Assembly (NCBI RefSeq): GCF_016135805.1
Contig: NZ_JADWOX010000013.1
Span: forward strand, 85,930-149,929
From: Caulobacter hibisci
GTDB taxonomy: Bacteria > Pseudomonadota > Alphaproteobacteria > Caulobacterales > Caulobacteraceae
DNA: 64,000 nucleotides
Direction of reading: 5' to 3'
The notes under the pieces are model-generated. The model saw only the letters and a program-made list of their open reading frames with translations. It was not told the origin of the DNA and did no database searches. The position numbers and the translations under genes were made by a program. Shown in pieces: positions 18,052 through 27,783 of the stretch. Numbering within the stretch: position 1 is the stretch's first letter; each line of letters opens with the position of its first letter.

Positions 18052-19314
18052 ATGAACGCTGCACAGAGCATGGCGGGACGCCGCAAGCTCAGCCAGGCCG
18101 AGCTCGACATGCTCGTCACGGCCCACGAGAAGTTCGTCACCGGCAAGCAGGGCGGCAAGCGCGCCTCGCTGCGGTTCATGAACCTGTCGGGCCTGGACCT
18201 GTCGTTCCGCAACCTGACCGACGCCGACCTGTCGGCCTCGATCCTCGACGGCTGCCGCATGGTGCGCACCAAGCTCGACCGCGCCAGCCTGTTCGGCTGC
18301 GACCTGCGCAAGGCCGACCTGCGCCAGGCCAGCCTGCAACGCGCCGACCTGCGCGGCGCCTGCTTGCGCGGCGCCAACCTGTCTCAGGCCGACCTCACCC
18401 AGGCCGACTTCCGCGAAGGCCAGATCGCCATCCCGCACCCCCGCAAGGGGCTGGACACCCTCAAGCACGAGACCCGCAGCGGCGAGGTCGACGAGGTCAA
18501 CTTCTCGGGCGCCACCCTGGACGGCTCGCAGTTCACCGGCGTCTCGGCCTTCAAGGCCGACTTCTCCGACTGTTCCCTGCGCGGGGCCAAGCTGTCGGGC
18601 GCCAACCTGAAGGAAGCCAACCTGTCGGGGGCCATCCTCGACAACGCCGACATCAAGGGCGCCAATCTCGAGGGCGCCAACCTGCAGGGCTCGGTGATGG
18701 CCGGGGTCGACACCTCGACCGCCCGGGTCACCGGCGCGCACATGAGCGGCGCCCTGATCGCCTCGACGCCCGACGCGGTGAACAAGGCGCGCGAGCTCTA
18801 CGCCCGCTGCCTGGCCAACCAGCAATGGTGCCAGACCGGCGGCAAGGAAGGGCAGGCGGCCCGTCTCGACGGCGAGGACCTGCGTCCGCTCGGCGATCGG
18901 CTGAAGGGCCTGCGCCTCACCGCCATGACTGCCAAGGGCGCGTGCCTGGTCGGCATGGACCTGTCGGGCGCCCAGCTGCAGGGCGCCAACCTCCAGAACG
19001 CCGACCTGCGCGCAGCGAATCTGCGCGGGGCCGACCTGCGCGGCGCCAAGTTGACCGGCGCCAACCTGACCAAGGCCGACCTGCGCCAGGCCTTCCTGTC
19101 GCCCCTGCCGCTGGGCCCCGAGCGCAAGACCGTGGCCAACCTGGCGGCCGCCCGCCTGCGCTACGCCATGGTCCAGACCGCCGTCCTCTCCGAAGCCGTC
19201 TTCGACGGCGCCGACCTGCGCGGCGCCGACTTCACCGGCGCCCGCCTGGCCAAGGCCAGCTTCCGCGACTGCGACCTGACCCAGGTGCAAGGCGTGGATT
19301 TCGCACCGGCCTAA
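18052..19314 (+). CDS. Pentapeptide-repeat protein, second of a tandem pair
   Basis: The start ATG 18052 follows GGGAGGGGG, a strong ribosome site; a TTG 57 bases upstream would add an unconvincing leader. The 420-residue protein repeats the architecture of its upstream neighbour: helical leader LSQAELDMLVTAH, DLS-type hinge, first repeat block, linker NQQWCQTGGKEGQ and a second block ending near residue 415. The genes are 101 bp apart and probably arose by duplication. The conserved Cys and Gly-Gly in both linkers suggest a shared functional site outside the beta helix. Function unknown. Confidence 0.88.
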   Translation: MNAAQSMAGRRKLSQAELDMLVTAHEKFVTGKQGGKRASLRFMNLSGLDLSFRNLTDADLSASILDGCRMVRTKLDRASLFGCDLRKADLRQASLQRADLRGACLRGANLSQADLTQADFREGQIAIPHPRKGLDTLKHETRSGEVDEVNFSGATLDGSQFTGVSAFKADFSDCSLRGAKLSGANLKEANLSGAILDNADIKGANLEGANLQGSVMAGVDTSTARVTGAHMSGALIASTPDAVNKARELYARCLANQQWCQTGGKEGQAARLDGEDLRPLGDRLKGLRLTAMTAKGACLVGMDLSGAQLQGANLQNADLRAANLRGADLRGAKLTGANLTKADLRQAFLSPLPLGPERKTVANLAAARLRYAMVQTAVLSEAVFDGADLRGADFTGARLAKASFRDCDLTQVQGVDFAPA

Positions 19315-19315
19315 G

Positions 19316-19374
19316 CCCCCTCTCCCAGAGGGAGAGGGAGGGGCCCAGGCGATAGCCTGGGAGGGTGAGGGGTT
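19316..19374. repeat. Short mirror-image intergenic repeat
   Basis: Immediately after the pentapeptide gene are two consecutive hairpins, CCCTCTCC/GGAGAGGG and CCCAGGC/GCCTGGG, followed by GGGTGAGGGG. The sequence resembles the left arm of the longer CCCTCTCC...GGGTGAGGGG repeats seen at 43.4, 56.1 and 60.0 kb, but without the right arm, so it may be a degenerate or divergent copy. Confidence 0.5.
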
Positions 19375-20076
19375 ACGCCGCCAACCGGCGTGCCGGCACT
19401 GACCCTACCGCCTCAAGCCAACAAACTCCGCCTCCCTCGCCCTCGTGGCGAGCCGGCGACCGCTCAGACCTCGACCGTTCTGCCAAGGTCTGAGCAGCGG
19501 AACGATGGATCCTGGGCACAAGGCCCAGGAAGGCGAACTTTGGGTTGGTCGGACGGGGATTGGCAGGCGTCGATCCCCGTCGCTACGCGAACGGATTCGA
19601 ACGAATTCAACGCCCTAAGACTTTCTCACCCGAACTTATCAGACGCGTCCAGACCGCTCGCATAATCACAGCTGTCCCGTTGCAGGGAGAGGGCGCAAGG
19701 ATCCGGCCCGAAGCGTGCGACGGCGATGCGATCGAGCGGGGCTGACGGAGCTGCGTGAGCAGGGCCTGAAAGCTTAAATGAGGATGGGGGACGTAAACCC
19801 ATCCATCGGGAGCTTGCCCAATAGGCTCCCGCCCGTCCGAGGGTCCGCGCCGCATGCACGCCTGGCCGCCAAGAAACGGGGCGCATTGCATGGGGAAGGG
19901 GCACAGGGCGGAAGAGGCCCGCGCGTCCCGGCCTGAGGTTCAACGATCGCGCGGGGCGTCAGAGCTTCGTCGAAACGGTATTCAAAACTCACACATCCGG
20001 GCGTAGCCCGGACGCCCCGCGCCCTCTCCACATCCCCTCAGCGGTTCACCGCGTGAGCGCGAAAGCGCGTGTTCAG
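19375..20076. other. Long gene-poor region with several hairpins
   Basis: About 700 bp without a convincing coding frame: the short frames on both strands are Arg/Pro/Cys-rich and lack ribosome sites. Structures seen are GCTCAGACCT/AGGTCTGAGC (19462-19495), CCTGGGC/GCCCAGG (19511-19529), CGGGAGC/GCTCCCG (19807-19831) and CCGGGC/GCCCGG (about 19996-20011). I could not match it to tmRNA, RNase P RNA, SRP RNA or 6S RNA by their conserved segments. It may contain an unrecognised RNA or be decayed sequence. Confidence 0.4.
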
Positions 20077-20223
20077 CGACAAGGAACCTCCCCCCGTGGG
20101 GGAGGCGGCCGAAGGCCGGTGGGGGGCCGTTTTCAGCTTCCGAGGCGTTGGCAAATCTCCCACCAACTCCCCCCACCGATCGCTTCGCGATCACCTCCCC
20201 CACGGGGGGAGGTTCCTTTGTCG
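20077..20223. repeat. 147-bp mirror-image intergenic repeat (CGACAAAGGAACCTCC family)
   Basis: The left end CGACAAGGAACCTCCCCCCG and the right end, read in reverse complement as CGACAAAGGAACCTCCCCCC, match apart from one A. Each arm also forms its own inner hairpin (CCTCCCCC/GGGGGAGG), and further inner palindromes (GGCCGAAGGCC, GATCGCTTCGCGATC) fill the middle. This nested architecture is typical of small palindromic repeat elements in intergenic DNA. Confidence 0.75.
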
Positions 20224-20236
20224 TTGAGCGGCCGGC

Positions 20237-21745
<1,509 letters not shown>

Positions 21746-21817
21746 GAAGAGCCTTTGCGAAACGAGCGAAGGCCACGCTTACACCCGCCTAATGGCCAAG
21801 ACGAGGCGATCCGGCTG

Positions 21818-22018
21818 CTAAAACCGTCGCCGTCTCACCGAGGCGAAGGCGTCCAGCATCACCGCGGCCAGGGCGGTCTGGGTCTGGGCGAAGGCCGGGT
21901 CGCTGGCCGTGCCCGTCAGCCGCATGCCGTCGGGGCGGGTGACGGTCCAGGTGCAGCGGCCGGCGGCGATGTCGAGCTCGACCTGGCAGTCAGAAGCGGG
22001 CGGGGCGGCGGTCAGCAT
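21818..22018 (-). CDS. Small hypothetical protein (66 aa)
   Basis: From ATG 22016-22018 with a good ribosome site (AGGAG, six bases upstream), the product is 66 residues. It contains CQVELDIAAGRCTWTVTRPDGMRLTGTA, a beta-strand-like pattern, then an alpha helix (TQTALAAVMLDAFASV) and a basic end. There is no signal or membrane segment and I do not recognise the family. It follows the histidine kinase gene by 100 bp on the same strand and could be the last gene of that operon. Confidence 0.6.
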   Translation of the reverse strand: MLTAAPPASDCQVELDIAAGRCTWTVTRPDGMRLTGTASDPAFAQTQTALAAVMLDAFASVRRRRF

Positions 22019-22117
22019 GGCGATCTCCTGTCGGGAAGAGATCTCAGCCTGGACGCGGCCCAAGGCGCGGTGATGAACCGGCCGTGGAGATTTCGTGCAG
22101 ACGCTCGATATCGGCGC

Positions 22118-23709
22118 TCAGGCCGTCGGCAGCCACAGCACGAACCGCGCCCCCGTTCCCCTCGCCACATAGGCGGTTTCGCCGCCATGGGCTCGGGCCA
22201 GCGATCGCGCGATCGACAGGCCAAGGCCGGTTCCGCCCTGGCTTCGGCGGGTCGTGAAGAAGGGCTCGAACAGGCGGGCGGCATCGGCCTCGGCCACGCC
22301 CGGCCCGTCGTCGGAGACTTCCAGCACGACCTCGCCCTGCTCGTGGCGGGCCTCGATCACCACCCGCTTGGCGCCGGCCTGGCGGCTGTTGTCGACCAGC
22401 ACGGTCAGCACCGTCTCGATCACCGCCAGCGGGGCGGCGACCGGCGGCAGGTCGGCCGGGAGGTCGAGAACGACGGCGAGGTCCGGACCAGAGAGGGCGG
22501 CGGCCACGGTCCGGGCGGCGGCGGCGGGCGCGGCGGCGACCCCGGCCTCGGGCGTGGCCATGTCGGCGCGGGCCAGCTCCAGCAGCCGCCCGACCAGGGC
22601 CGACAGCCGGGCGCTGTCGGCGGCGATATTGGCCAGGAAGCGCTCGCGCTCCGCCTGGCTCATGGTCGGATAGTGGTCCTGCAACAGCTCGATGGCGCCA
22701 CGCACCCCGGCCAGGGGCGTCTTGAACTCGTGGCTGAGGGCGGCGGCGAAGTCGCGCAGATAGCGCGAGCGCTTGTCGATGGCCCCGGCCATGGCCCGGA
22801 AGTCGTCGTACAGCGCCTGGATCTCGATGGCGGCCGTGCGCGGCGTGCCCAGCGGCTCGCCGCGGCCCTGGGCCATGGCGCGGGTGGCGGCGCTGAGCTG
22901 CTCGATCGGCCGGGTGACCCCGCGCGAGATCAGGCCCGCCAGGCCAAACAGCACGGCGATGATGACCCCAGCGCCCAGCAGCAGCTTGCCGCGATCCTCG
23001 TAGAGGCCCTTGAACAGGCCGCGCGGCGAACGCGACAGCAGCAGCACACCGACGGTCCGGCCCTCGACCACGACGGGCCGGGCATGGTGCAGGCGGACGG
23101 AGGACGCGCGGCTGACCCACTCCCACGAGGAGCGCTGGCGGTACTTGCCGATGTGGCGCAGCACGGTCCGGGAGCCGCCTGCCAGGGCCGTGCGCACCTC
23201 TGGCAGGGCCGAAAGGTCGCCGCCGGTCCCCAGGCCCCGCACCACTCGTCCGTGGACGTCGGTCAGGACGATGGAAGCCAGGGTGCTGCGGGTGGTGTCG
23301 GCGAAGATCGGGTCGAGCCGCGCGGCCGCCGCGGCGGCGTCCGGCTCGGCCGGCAGCTTGGAAGCCGGCGGCGTCGGGCGCTCGGGCAGGATCGCGGCGG
23401 CCGACAGGTCGATGCTGTGCCTTTCGGGACGGTAGTAGTCTGGATCGTCCGGATCGGGTTCGGGCAGGGCCGAGACCGGAGGTGCGCCGGGCCACAGGGC
23501 CGCCGCCGTCGCCGCCAGGCCGCGCCCTGGGCGGTCAGCTCCGCCTCGGTCTGGCGCACCAGGGTGTTCTCGTAGCTGCGCAGGAAGACCCCGCCGATCG
23601 CCGGCATGGCGGCGGCGAACAGCAGCACCGCCAGCAGGATCGAGCGCAGGCGCAGGGCGGGCCAGCGTCGCTTGATCGCCTCCTTGAAGGCCGAGAGCGC
23701 CCCGATCAC
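22118..23709 (-). pseudogene. Sensor histidine kinase, apparent 1-nt frameshift separating sensor from kinase core
   Basis: The catalytic part is intact in one frame: HAMP-like region (SRGVTRPIEQLSAATRAMAQG), H box ALSHEFKTPLAGV, N box VLVDNSRQAG, G1 DDGPGV and G2 GGTGLGLSIA. The start, GTG 23707-23709, overlaps the regulator stop as GTGA and lies in another frame that encodes the basic leader and first membrane helix (SILLAVLLFAAAMPAIGG), reaching AELTAQG. The kinase frame, read further upstream, continues sensibly as LAATAAALWPG. One added C at about 23521-23527 joins both into 530 residues with a periplasmic sensor loop between two membrane helices. Either an assembly error or a real disruption; as written, the protein is truncated. 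Confidence 0.82.
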
Positions 23710-24419
23710 GCCTCGGCGTCCTGGCCCTGGCAGGCCCCCAGGCGGTAGCCGACGCCGGGACGGGTCTCGACCACGTCGACGCCGCCCAGCTTGGCGAACT
23801 TGGCGCGCAGGTTGCGCACGTGGCTGTCGATGGTGCGGTCGGTGAGGGCGAAACCCGGGCCGCGCAGCCGGTCGATGATGGCGTCGCGGGTGAAGACCCG
23901 GCGCGGAGCGCTGGCCAGGGTCCAGAGGATGCCGAACTCGGTGACCGTCAGCGCCGTCTCGGTTTCGCCCCAGGCCGCCCGCCAGGCCTCGGCCTCAAGG
24001 CTTAGACGGCCATGGCTGAGCAGCTTGGCCTCCTCGGCCGGCGGCGTGGCGGCGGCGCTGGCCCGGCGCAGGATCGCCGCCACCCGCGCCGTCACCTCGC
24101 GCGGGCTGAACGGCTTGACCACATAGTCGTCGGCCCCCAGCTCGATGCCCAGCACCCGGTCGATCTCGTCGTCGCGTGACGACAGCAGTAGCACCGGCAG
24201 CTGGCCCTCGGCGCGGATGCGGCGGCAGACGTCCAGGCCGTTGAGGCGCGGCATGTTGATGTCCAGCACCACCAGGGCCGGCTTGTGGGCGGCGATCGCC
24301 TCCAGCGCCGCCTCGCCGTCGCCGGCCTCGACCGTGGCGTAGCCGGCCTTGCCCAGGGCGAAGGCCAGAAGCTCGCGGATGTGCGGCTCGTCGTCGACGA
24401 TCAGGATCGGCTGAGTCAT
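23706..24419 (-). CDS. OmpR-family response regulator
   Basis: The 237-residue protein has an N-terminal receiver domain (acidic pair in IVDDEPHIRE, phosphoacceptor Asp in VVLDINMPRL, switch Ser in LLLSSRDDE, Lys in YVVKPFSPRE) and a C-terminal OmpR-type winged helix (about residues 135-228; TVTEFGILWTL, RTIDSHVRNLRAKF, VVETRPGVGYRLG). It sits between the DUF4173 gene and the histidine kinase, overlapping the kinase start by four bases, so the two form a two-component pair. The sequence style resembles CreB, but I do not assert orthology. Confidence 0.93.
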   Translation of the reverse strand: MTQPILIVDDEPHIRELLAFALGKAGYATVEAGDGEAALEAIAAHKPALVVLDINMPRLNGLDVCRRIRAEGQLPVLLLSSRDDEIDRVLGIELGADDYVVKPFSPREVTARVAAILRRASAAATPPAEEAKLLSHGRLSLEAEAWRAAWGETETALTVTEFGILWTLASAPRRVFTRDAIIDRLRGPGFALTDRTIDSHVRNLRAKFAKLGGVDVVETRPGVGYRLGACQGQDAEA

Positions 24420-24450
24420 GGCGCAGATGTTCCGCTTGCGGGGGCGCAGG

Positions 24451-25953
24451 TCAACGGCTGTAGGCCATCGGAACGCCCCGGCAGTCGAGCGTCCCGGCCG
24501 GAACCGAGATCGTCCGATCGCGCGGGGCCAGAGCCAGGGCCTCGTCCAGCCGGCGCTCGGCCCGCCAGCTCCAGCCGCGCCAGCGGCTCTGGCGATAGGT
24601 CAGGTCGTTGAGAACGGTCTCACGCGACCAGGCCACCCGCGCCGCCAGCACCGGGGGCAGGGCGGTGACGCGAAGCTGGCTCAGCGCCACGATCGAGGAG
24701 TCGCCCAGGCGCTCCAGGTAGCAGACGTCCAGCGCCTCGCCGTTCCCGCCCAGCTCACGGGCGTGGCGGACGTTCCAGGCGGCGGCGACCGCGCCCAGAT
24801 CGACCACCGTGCAGGCGGCCAGCACCAGGCCCGCGGCGGCGGCATTGGCGTTGATCAGCCAGGCCGCGCTGCTGCCTCGCAGCATCCGCCAGCAGATCAG
24901 CAGCAGGCCCACGCCGACCAGAACCATCCAGATCAGGGCGGCCAGCCGCAGGCGGGTCAGGGCGTAGACATCGACATAGTCCAGGGTGCGCAGGATCGAC
25001 GAGGCGACGAGGAAGAGATTCTGGGCCACCCACAGCACCACCAGCCGCCGCAGCCAGGCCGACCGCGCGGTCGCCGATCCCGGCGCCAGGGCGACCAGCA
25101 CGAACAGGCCGGCCAGCAGGGCGGTGGCGATCAGCGGATAGGCGCCGCGATGGGCGTATTCGGCCAGGCTCACGCCCTCCGGCAGCGGTGCGCGCGACCA
25201 CAGGAAGGCGATGTCGAGGCCGTTCTGCAAGGCGAAGACCGCGTTGAACACCACCAGCGACAGGCCGACCGAGGCGACGCTGAGACCGGGCAGGGGCGCG
25301 GCGCCAGGCTTTGGGGCCGGCAGACCGTAGGGCGGGCGCTTGAATGCCGGCCGCAATAGCATCCAGACCCCGAAGGCGACCAGAACCGCAAAGCCGGTGC
25401 GGGGCAGGTCGAGCTCGGGGAAGCGCCATTGGCCGATGGCCTGGGCGATCACCGGATTGGCGGCCGTGAACAGGGCCAGGAACACCATGCCGCCGACCAC
25501 CGGCAGCACCAGCACCGGCAGGCGGCGCAGAGCCGCGCCCGATCCGGGGGCGCGGCGGCGGGCGCGCCCGAAGTCGCGGAACGGCGCGACGAGGCCCAGC
25601 GCCAGCATGGCCGCCAGTCGCTGCAGCCAGCGCCAGGCGTCCTCGGCTCGGCCGACCCGGGCGGACAGGGCCGCGACGGCGATGGCGACGATCCAGAGGC
25701 CGAAGGCCAGCAGGCTGGGGGCTTCGATCAGCACGCTGGCGAAGAAGATCGCCGCCAGCAGCGGCGCCCAGGCCTTGCGCGCGGCGGGCTGGACCAGGAC
25801 GACGGCGGCGATGGCCAGCAAGGCGAACATCCCCAGAGTCGCGCCGACGGGGTGGCCGTAGAACAGCTGGTCGGCCGCCAGCACCAGCAGGGCGGCGGCC
25901 ACGGGCTTGATCCAGAACGGCGCTGCGGCCGGCGGCGGGCGGAAGGCTTTCAT
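24451..25953 (-). CDS. DUF4173 family polytopic membrane protein
   Basis: The 500-residue protein has roughly ten or more hydrophobic segments through residue 400, a Pro-containing cytoplasmic loop near 215-225 and a soluble Arg/Trp-rich C-terminal region (about 405-500). The WSRAPLPEGVSLAEYAHRGAYPLI segment is characteristic of DUF4173 proteins. The function of the family is not established. It is the first gene of an operon with the response regulator and histidine kinase (31 bp gap), so it may be the target or an accessory of that signalling pair; this is inference from order alone. Confidence 0.85.
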   Translation of the reverse strand: MKAFRPPPAAAPFWIKPVAAALLVLAADQLFYGHPVGATLGMFALLAIAAVVLVQPAARKAWAPLLAAIFFASVLIEAPSLLAFGLWIVAIAVAALSARVGRAEDAWRWLQRLAAMLALGLVAPFRDFGRARRRAPGSGAALRRLPVLVLPVVGGMVFLALFTAANPVIAQAIGQWRFPELDLPRTGFAVLVAFGVWMLLRPAFKRPPYGLPAPKPGAAPLPGLSVASVGLSLVVFNAVFALQNGLDIAFLWSRAPLPEGVSLAEYAHRGAYPLIATALLAGLFVLVALAPGSATARSAWLRRLVVLWVAQNLFLVASSILRTLDYVDVYALTRLRLAALIWMVLVGVGLLLICWRMLRGSSAAWLINANAAAAGLVLAACTVVDLGAVAAAWNVRHARELGGNGEALDVCYLERLGDSSIVALSQLRVTALPPVLAARVAWSRETVLNDLTYRQSRWRGWSWRAERRLDEALALAPRDRTISVPAGTLDCRGVPMAYSR

Positions 25954-26061
25954 CGGAAGGTCCCCATCTTGGAGCCTTCTCGATAGGGACGTGGGTTGCA
26001 GCCCCGGCGGCGAGGCCGTGCACGGACCGCCCGATCGTCGTGCAGAACGGGTGCAGACACG

Positions 26062-26090
26062 AAAAAGGGCGGCGCATTGCTGCGCCGCCC
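26062..26090 (-). terminator. Rho-independent terminator of the Hsp20 gene
   Basis: On the minus strand, GGGCGGCGCA, a GCAA loop and TGCGCCGCCC form a 10-bp perfect stem followed directly by TTTTT. It lies about 45 bases after the Hsp20 stop codon. Confidence 0.88.
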
Positions 26091-26134
26091 GAAGTCGGAG
26101 GGGACTTAAAGCAGAGGGAAAGCGGTCGGCGCGG

Positions 26135-26608
26135 TTAGGCGGCCTTTTCGCCTTCGATCACGGCGGTGTCGGCGCCGGCGATGCTCGGGGTGGTGCTGAT
26201 CGGAATGGTCCGGGCCTTGAGGGCTTCGGGCAGTTCACGCTTCAGCGCGATGGTCAGCAGGCCGTCGGCCAGGGCCGCGTCGGTCACCACCACATAGTCG
26301 GCCAGCTGGAAGCGACGGTCGAAATTGCGCTCGGCGAGGCCGCGATGCAGGTAGCGCTTGGCTTCGTCATTGGCCGCCTTGCGGCCCGAGACGGTCAGCA
26401 GGCCTTCCTTGGCCTCGATCGACAGTTCTTCCGGCTTGAAGCCGGCGACGGCGATCTCGATGCGATAGGCATTCTCGTCGGTGCGCTCGATATTGTAGGG
26501 CGGATAGCCCGAGGCGGCTTCGGTCTTGGCGGCGGCGTCGAGTTGCGCGGCCAGGCGGTCGAAGCCGACGAGCGAGCGGTAAAGGGGCGACAGGTCGATC
26601 GTACGCAT
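26135..26608 (-). CDS. Small heat-shock protein, Hsp20/IbpA family
   Basis: The 157-residue protein has the alpha-crystallin domain (about residues 35-130), with YRIEIAVAGFKPEELSIEAKEGLLTVSGRK as the conserved strand region and the GLLTIALKRELPE motif near the C-terminus. The N-terminal arm MRTIDLSPLYRSLVGFDR is typical of alphaproteobacterial IbpA-type proteins. Such proteins are ATP-independent chaperones that hold unfolding proteins in the cytoplasm. The gene has a sigma-32-like promoter and a ROSE-like leader, both described separately, which indicates heat control at transcription and translation. Confidence 0.94.
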   Translation of the reverse strand: MRTIDLSPLYRSLVGFDRLAAQLDAAAKTEAASGYPPYNIERTDENAYRIEIAVAGFKPEELSIEAKEGLLTVSGRKAANDEAKRYLHRGLAERNFDRRFQLADYVVVTDAALADGLLTIALKRELPEALKARTIPISTTPSIAGADTAVIEGEKAA

Positions 26609-26715
26609 AGATGTAGAACCTTCTCTTCAAGCAAGGTTGCGATGTGTGTTCGGACCTTCGACGACCCGATCTCGGCCTCGTCTGCGATCCGGAAGGCCCG
26701 GTTTGCCAGCGCCTT
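26609..26715 (-). promoter_or_regulatory. ROSE-like RNA thermometer in the Hsp20 leader
   Basis: The last leader hairpin (26617-26638) is AACCTT-GCTTGAAGAG-AAGGTT on the minus strand. It pairs the AAGG ribosome site with a strand carrying the TTGCT motif, the hallmark of ROSE thermometers in alphaproteobacterial small heat-shock genes. The leader is about 105 nt from the predicted promoter to the ATG, within the usual ROSE range. The full multi-stem fold was not computed. Confidence 0.7.
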
Positions 26716-26721
26716 CGGTTG

Positions 26722-26755
26722 AATAGTTGGGAGGTCGTTTTTCGACTTCAAGGGG
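26722..26755 (-). promoter_or_regulatory. Sigma-32 (RpoH)-type promoter of the Hsp20 gene
   Basis: On the minus strand CCCCTTGAAG (-35) and CCCAACTATT (-10) are separated by 14 bases, closely matching the heat-shock consensus CTTGAA with a CCCCAT-type -10. It lies about 115 bases upstream of the Hsp20 ATG. Confidence 0.65.
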
Positions 26756-26848
26756 TGCGTCATTCAGTTTCGGAATCGCTTGATCGCGGGTCATGTGCAG
26801 CTAAGGTCGGCGCGCCCGGAACGCGGGTCGACGACGGAGACAGACGCC

Positions 26849-27691
26849 ATGCCCGCCCGCCGCCATTTCCTCATCCTCGCCGCCATCGCCGCGCTCGCGC
26901 CGGCCACCGGGGCCCTGGCCGCCGACGCGGCCCTGAAGGCCGCGATCGCCTCGCCCGACCGCACCCCGGCCAGCGCCGCCCGCGACGGCGCCCGCCATCC
27001 ATATGAGAGCCTGGTGTTCTGGGGACTGAAGCCTAGCCAGACGGTGATCGAGGTTTCGCCCGGCGGCGGCTATTGGACCGAAATCCTCGCCCCCTACGCC
27101 AAGGCCACCAAGGGGACCTATGTCGCCGGCGTCGCCGACCTGGCCAATCCCAAGCTGTCGGAAGGCGCGCGCAAGGGCCGCGCCGCCTTCGAGGCCCGCT
27201 TCGCCGACGAGGCCAAGTACGGCAAGGTCAAATACGCCGACTTTGGGCCGGTGGCCGCGCCGCTGGGCGCGCCGGGCTCGGCCGACATCGTGCTGACCGC
27301 CCGCAACGTCCACAACTGGACCGTCCAGCCGGGCGTCGCCGACAAGCTGTTCGCCGACTTCTTCGCCGTGCTGAAGCCGGGCGGGATCCTGGCGATCGAG
27401 GAGCACCGCGCCGACCCGGCCGACGAGAAGAGCGCCGGCGCCGACGGCTACCTGTCGACCGCCACGGTCGTGGCCCTGGCGCAGAAGGCCGGCTTCAAGC
27501 TGGACGCCAAGTCCGAGATCAACGCCAATCCCAAGGACACCAAGGACCACCCCTTCGGCGTCTGGACCCTGCCGCCCGTGCGCCAGTCGGCGCCGGCGGG
27601 CCAGCCGGCCGATCCCAATTTCGACCGCGCCAAGTACGACGCCATCGGCGAGAGCGATCGCATGACCCTGCGCTTCAAGAAGCCGGGGTGA
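26849..27691 (+). CDS. Exported class I methyltransferase-fold protein (first of a paralogous pair)
   Basis: From ATG 26849 the protein is 280 residues and starts with a signal peptide (MPARRHFLILAAIAALAPATGALA). The rest resembles a class I SAM-dependent methyltransferase: glycine-rich loop VIEVSPGGGYWTEIL, an acidic strand end, RNVHNW, and AVLKPGGILAIEEHRA as the motif preceding the substrate strands. It ends with SEINANPKDTKDHPFGVWTLPP and KYDAIGESDRMTL, both shared with the next gene. A methyltransferase fold behind a secretion signal is unusual because SAM is cytoplasmic. A TTG start 69 bases upstream is possible but would bury the signal. Confidence 0.82.
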   Translation: MPARRHFLILAAIAALAPATGALAADAALKAAIASPDRTPASAARDGARHPYESLVFWGLKPSQTVIEVSPGGGYWTEILAPYAKATKGTYVAGVADLANPKLSEGARKGRAAFEARFADEAKYGKVKYADFGPVAAPLGAPGSADIVLTARNVHNWTVQPGVADKLFADFFAVLKPGGILAIEEHRADPADEKSAGADGYLSTATVVALAQKAGFKLDAKSEINANPKDTKDHPFGVWTLPPVRQSAPAGQPADPNFDRAKYDAIGESDRMTLRFKKPG

Positions 27692-27713
27692 GCGGGCGTC
27701 TCTTGGTCCCGGA

Positions 27714-27734
27714 GCCCGCGCTCCGCGGGCGTCT
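27714..27734 (+). terminator. Weak terminator-like hairpin between the paralogues
   Basis: GCCCGCG and CGCGGGC form a seven-base stem around a three-base loop, followed by GTCTTTT. It lies about 20 bases after the first methyltransferase-like gene. Confidence 0.45.
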
Positions 27735-27783
27735 TTTCGCCAAGGTCGGGACTTAGGCTGGATCCGTGCGTAGAGGGGGATCG

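Noticed and set aside
19774..20031. An 85-codon minus-strand frame (ending in MDGFTSPILI) in the gene-poor region
   Set aside because: Lacks a ribosome site, is rich in Arg/Pro/Cys, and covers hairpins; no sign of selection for coding.
19375..20076. Possible tmRNA, RNase P RNA, SRP RNA or 6S RNA in the gene-poor region
   Set aside because: None of their conserved core segments could be found on either strand by eye.
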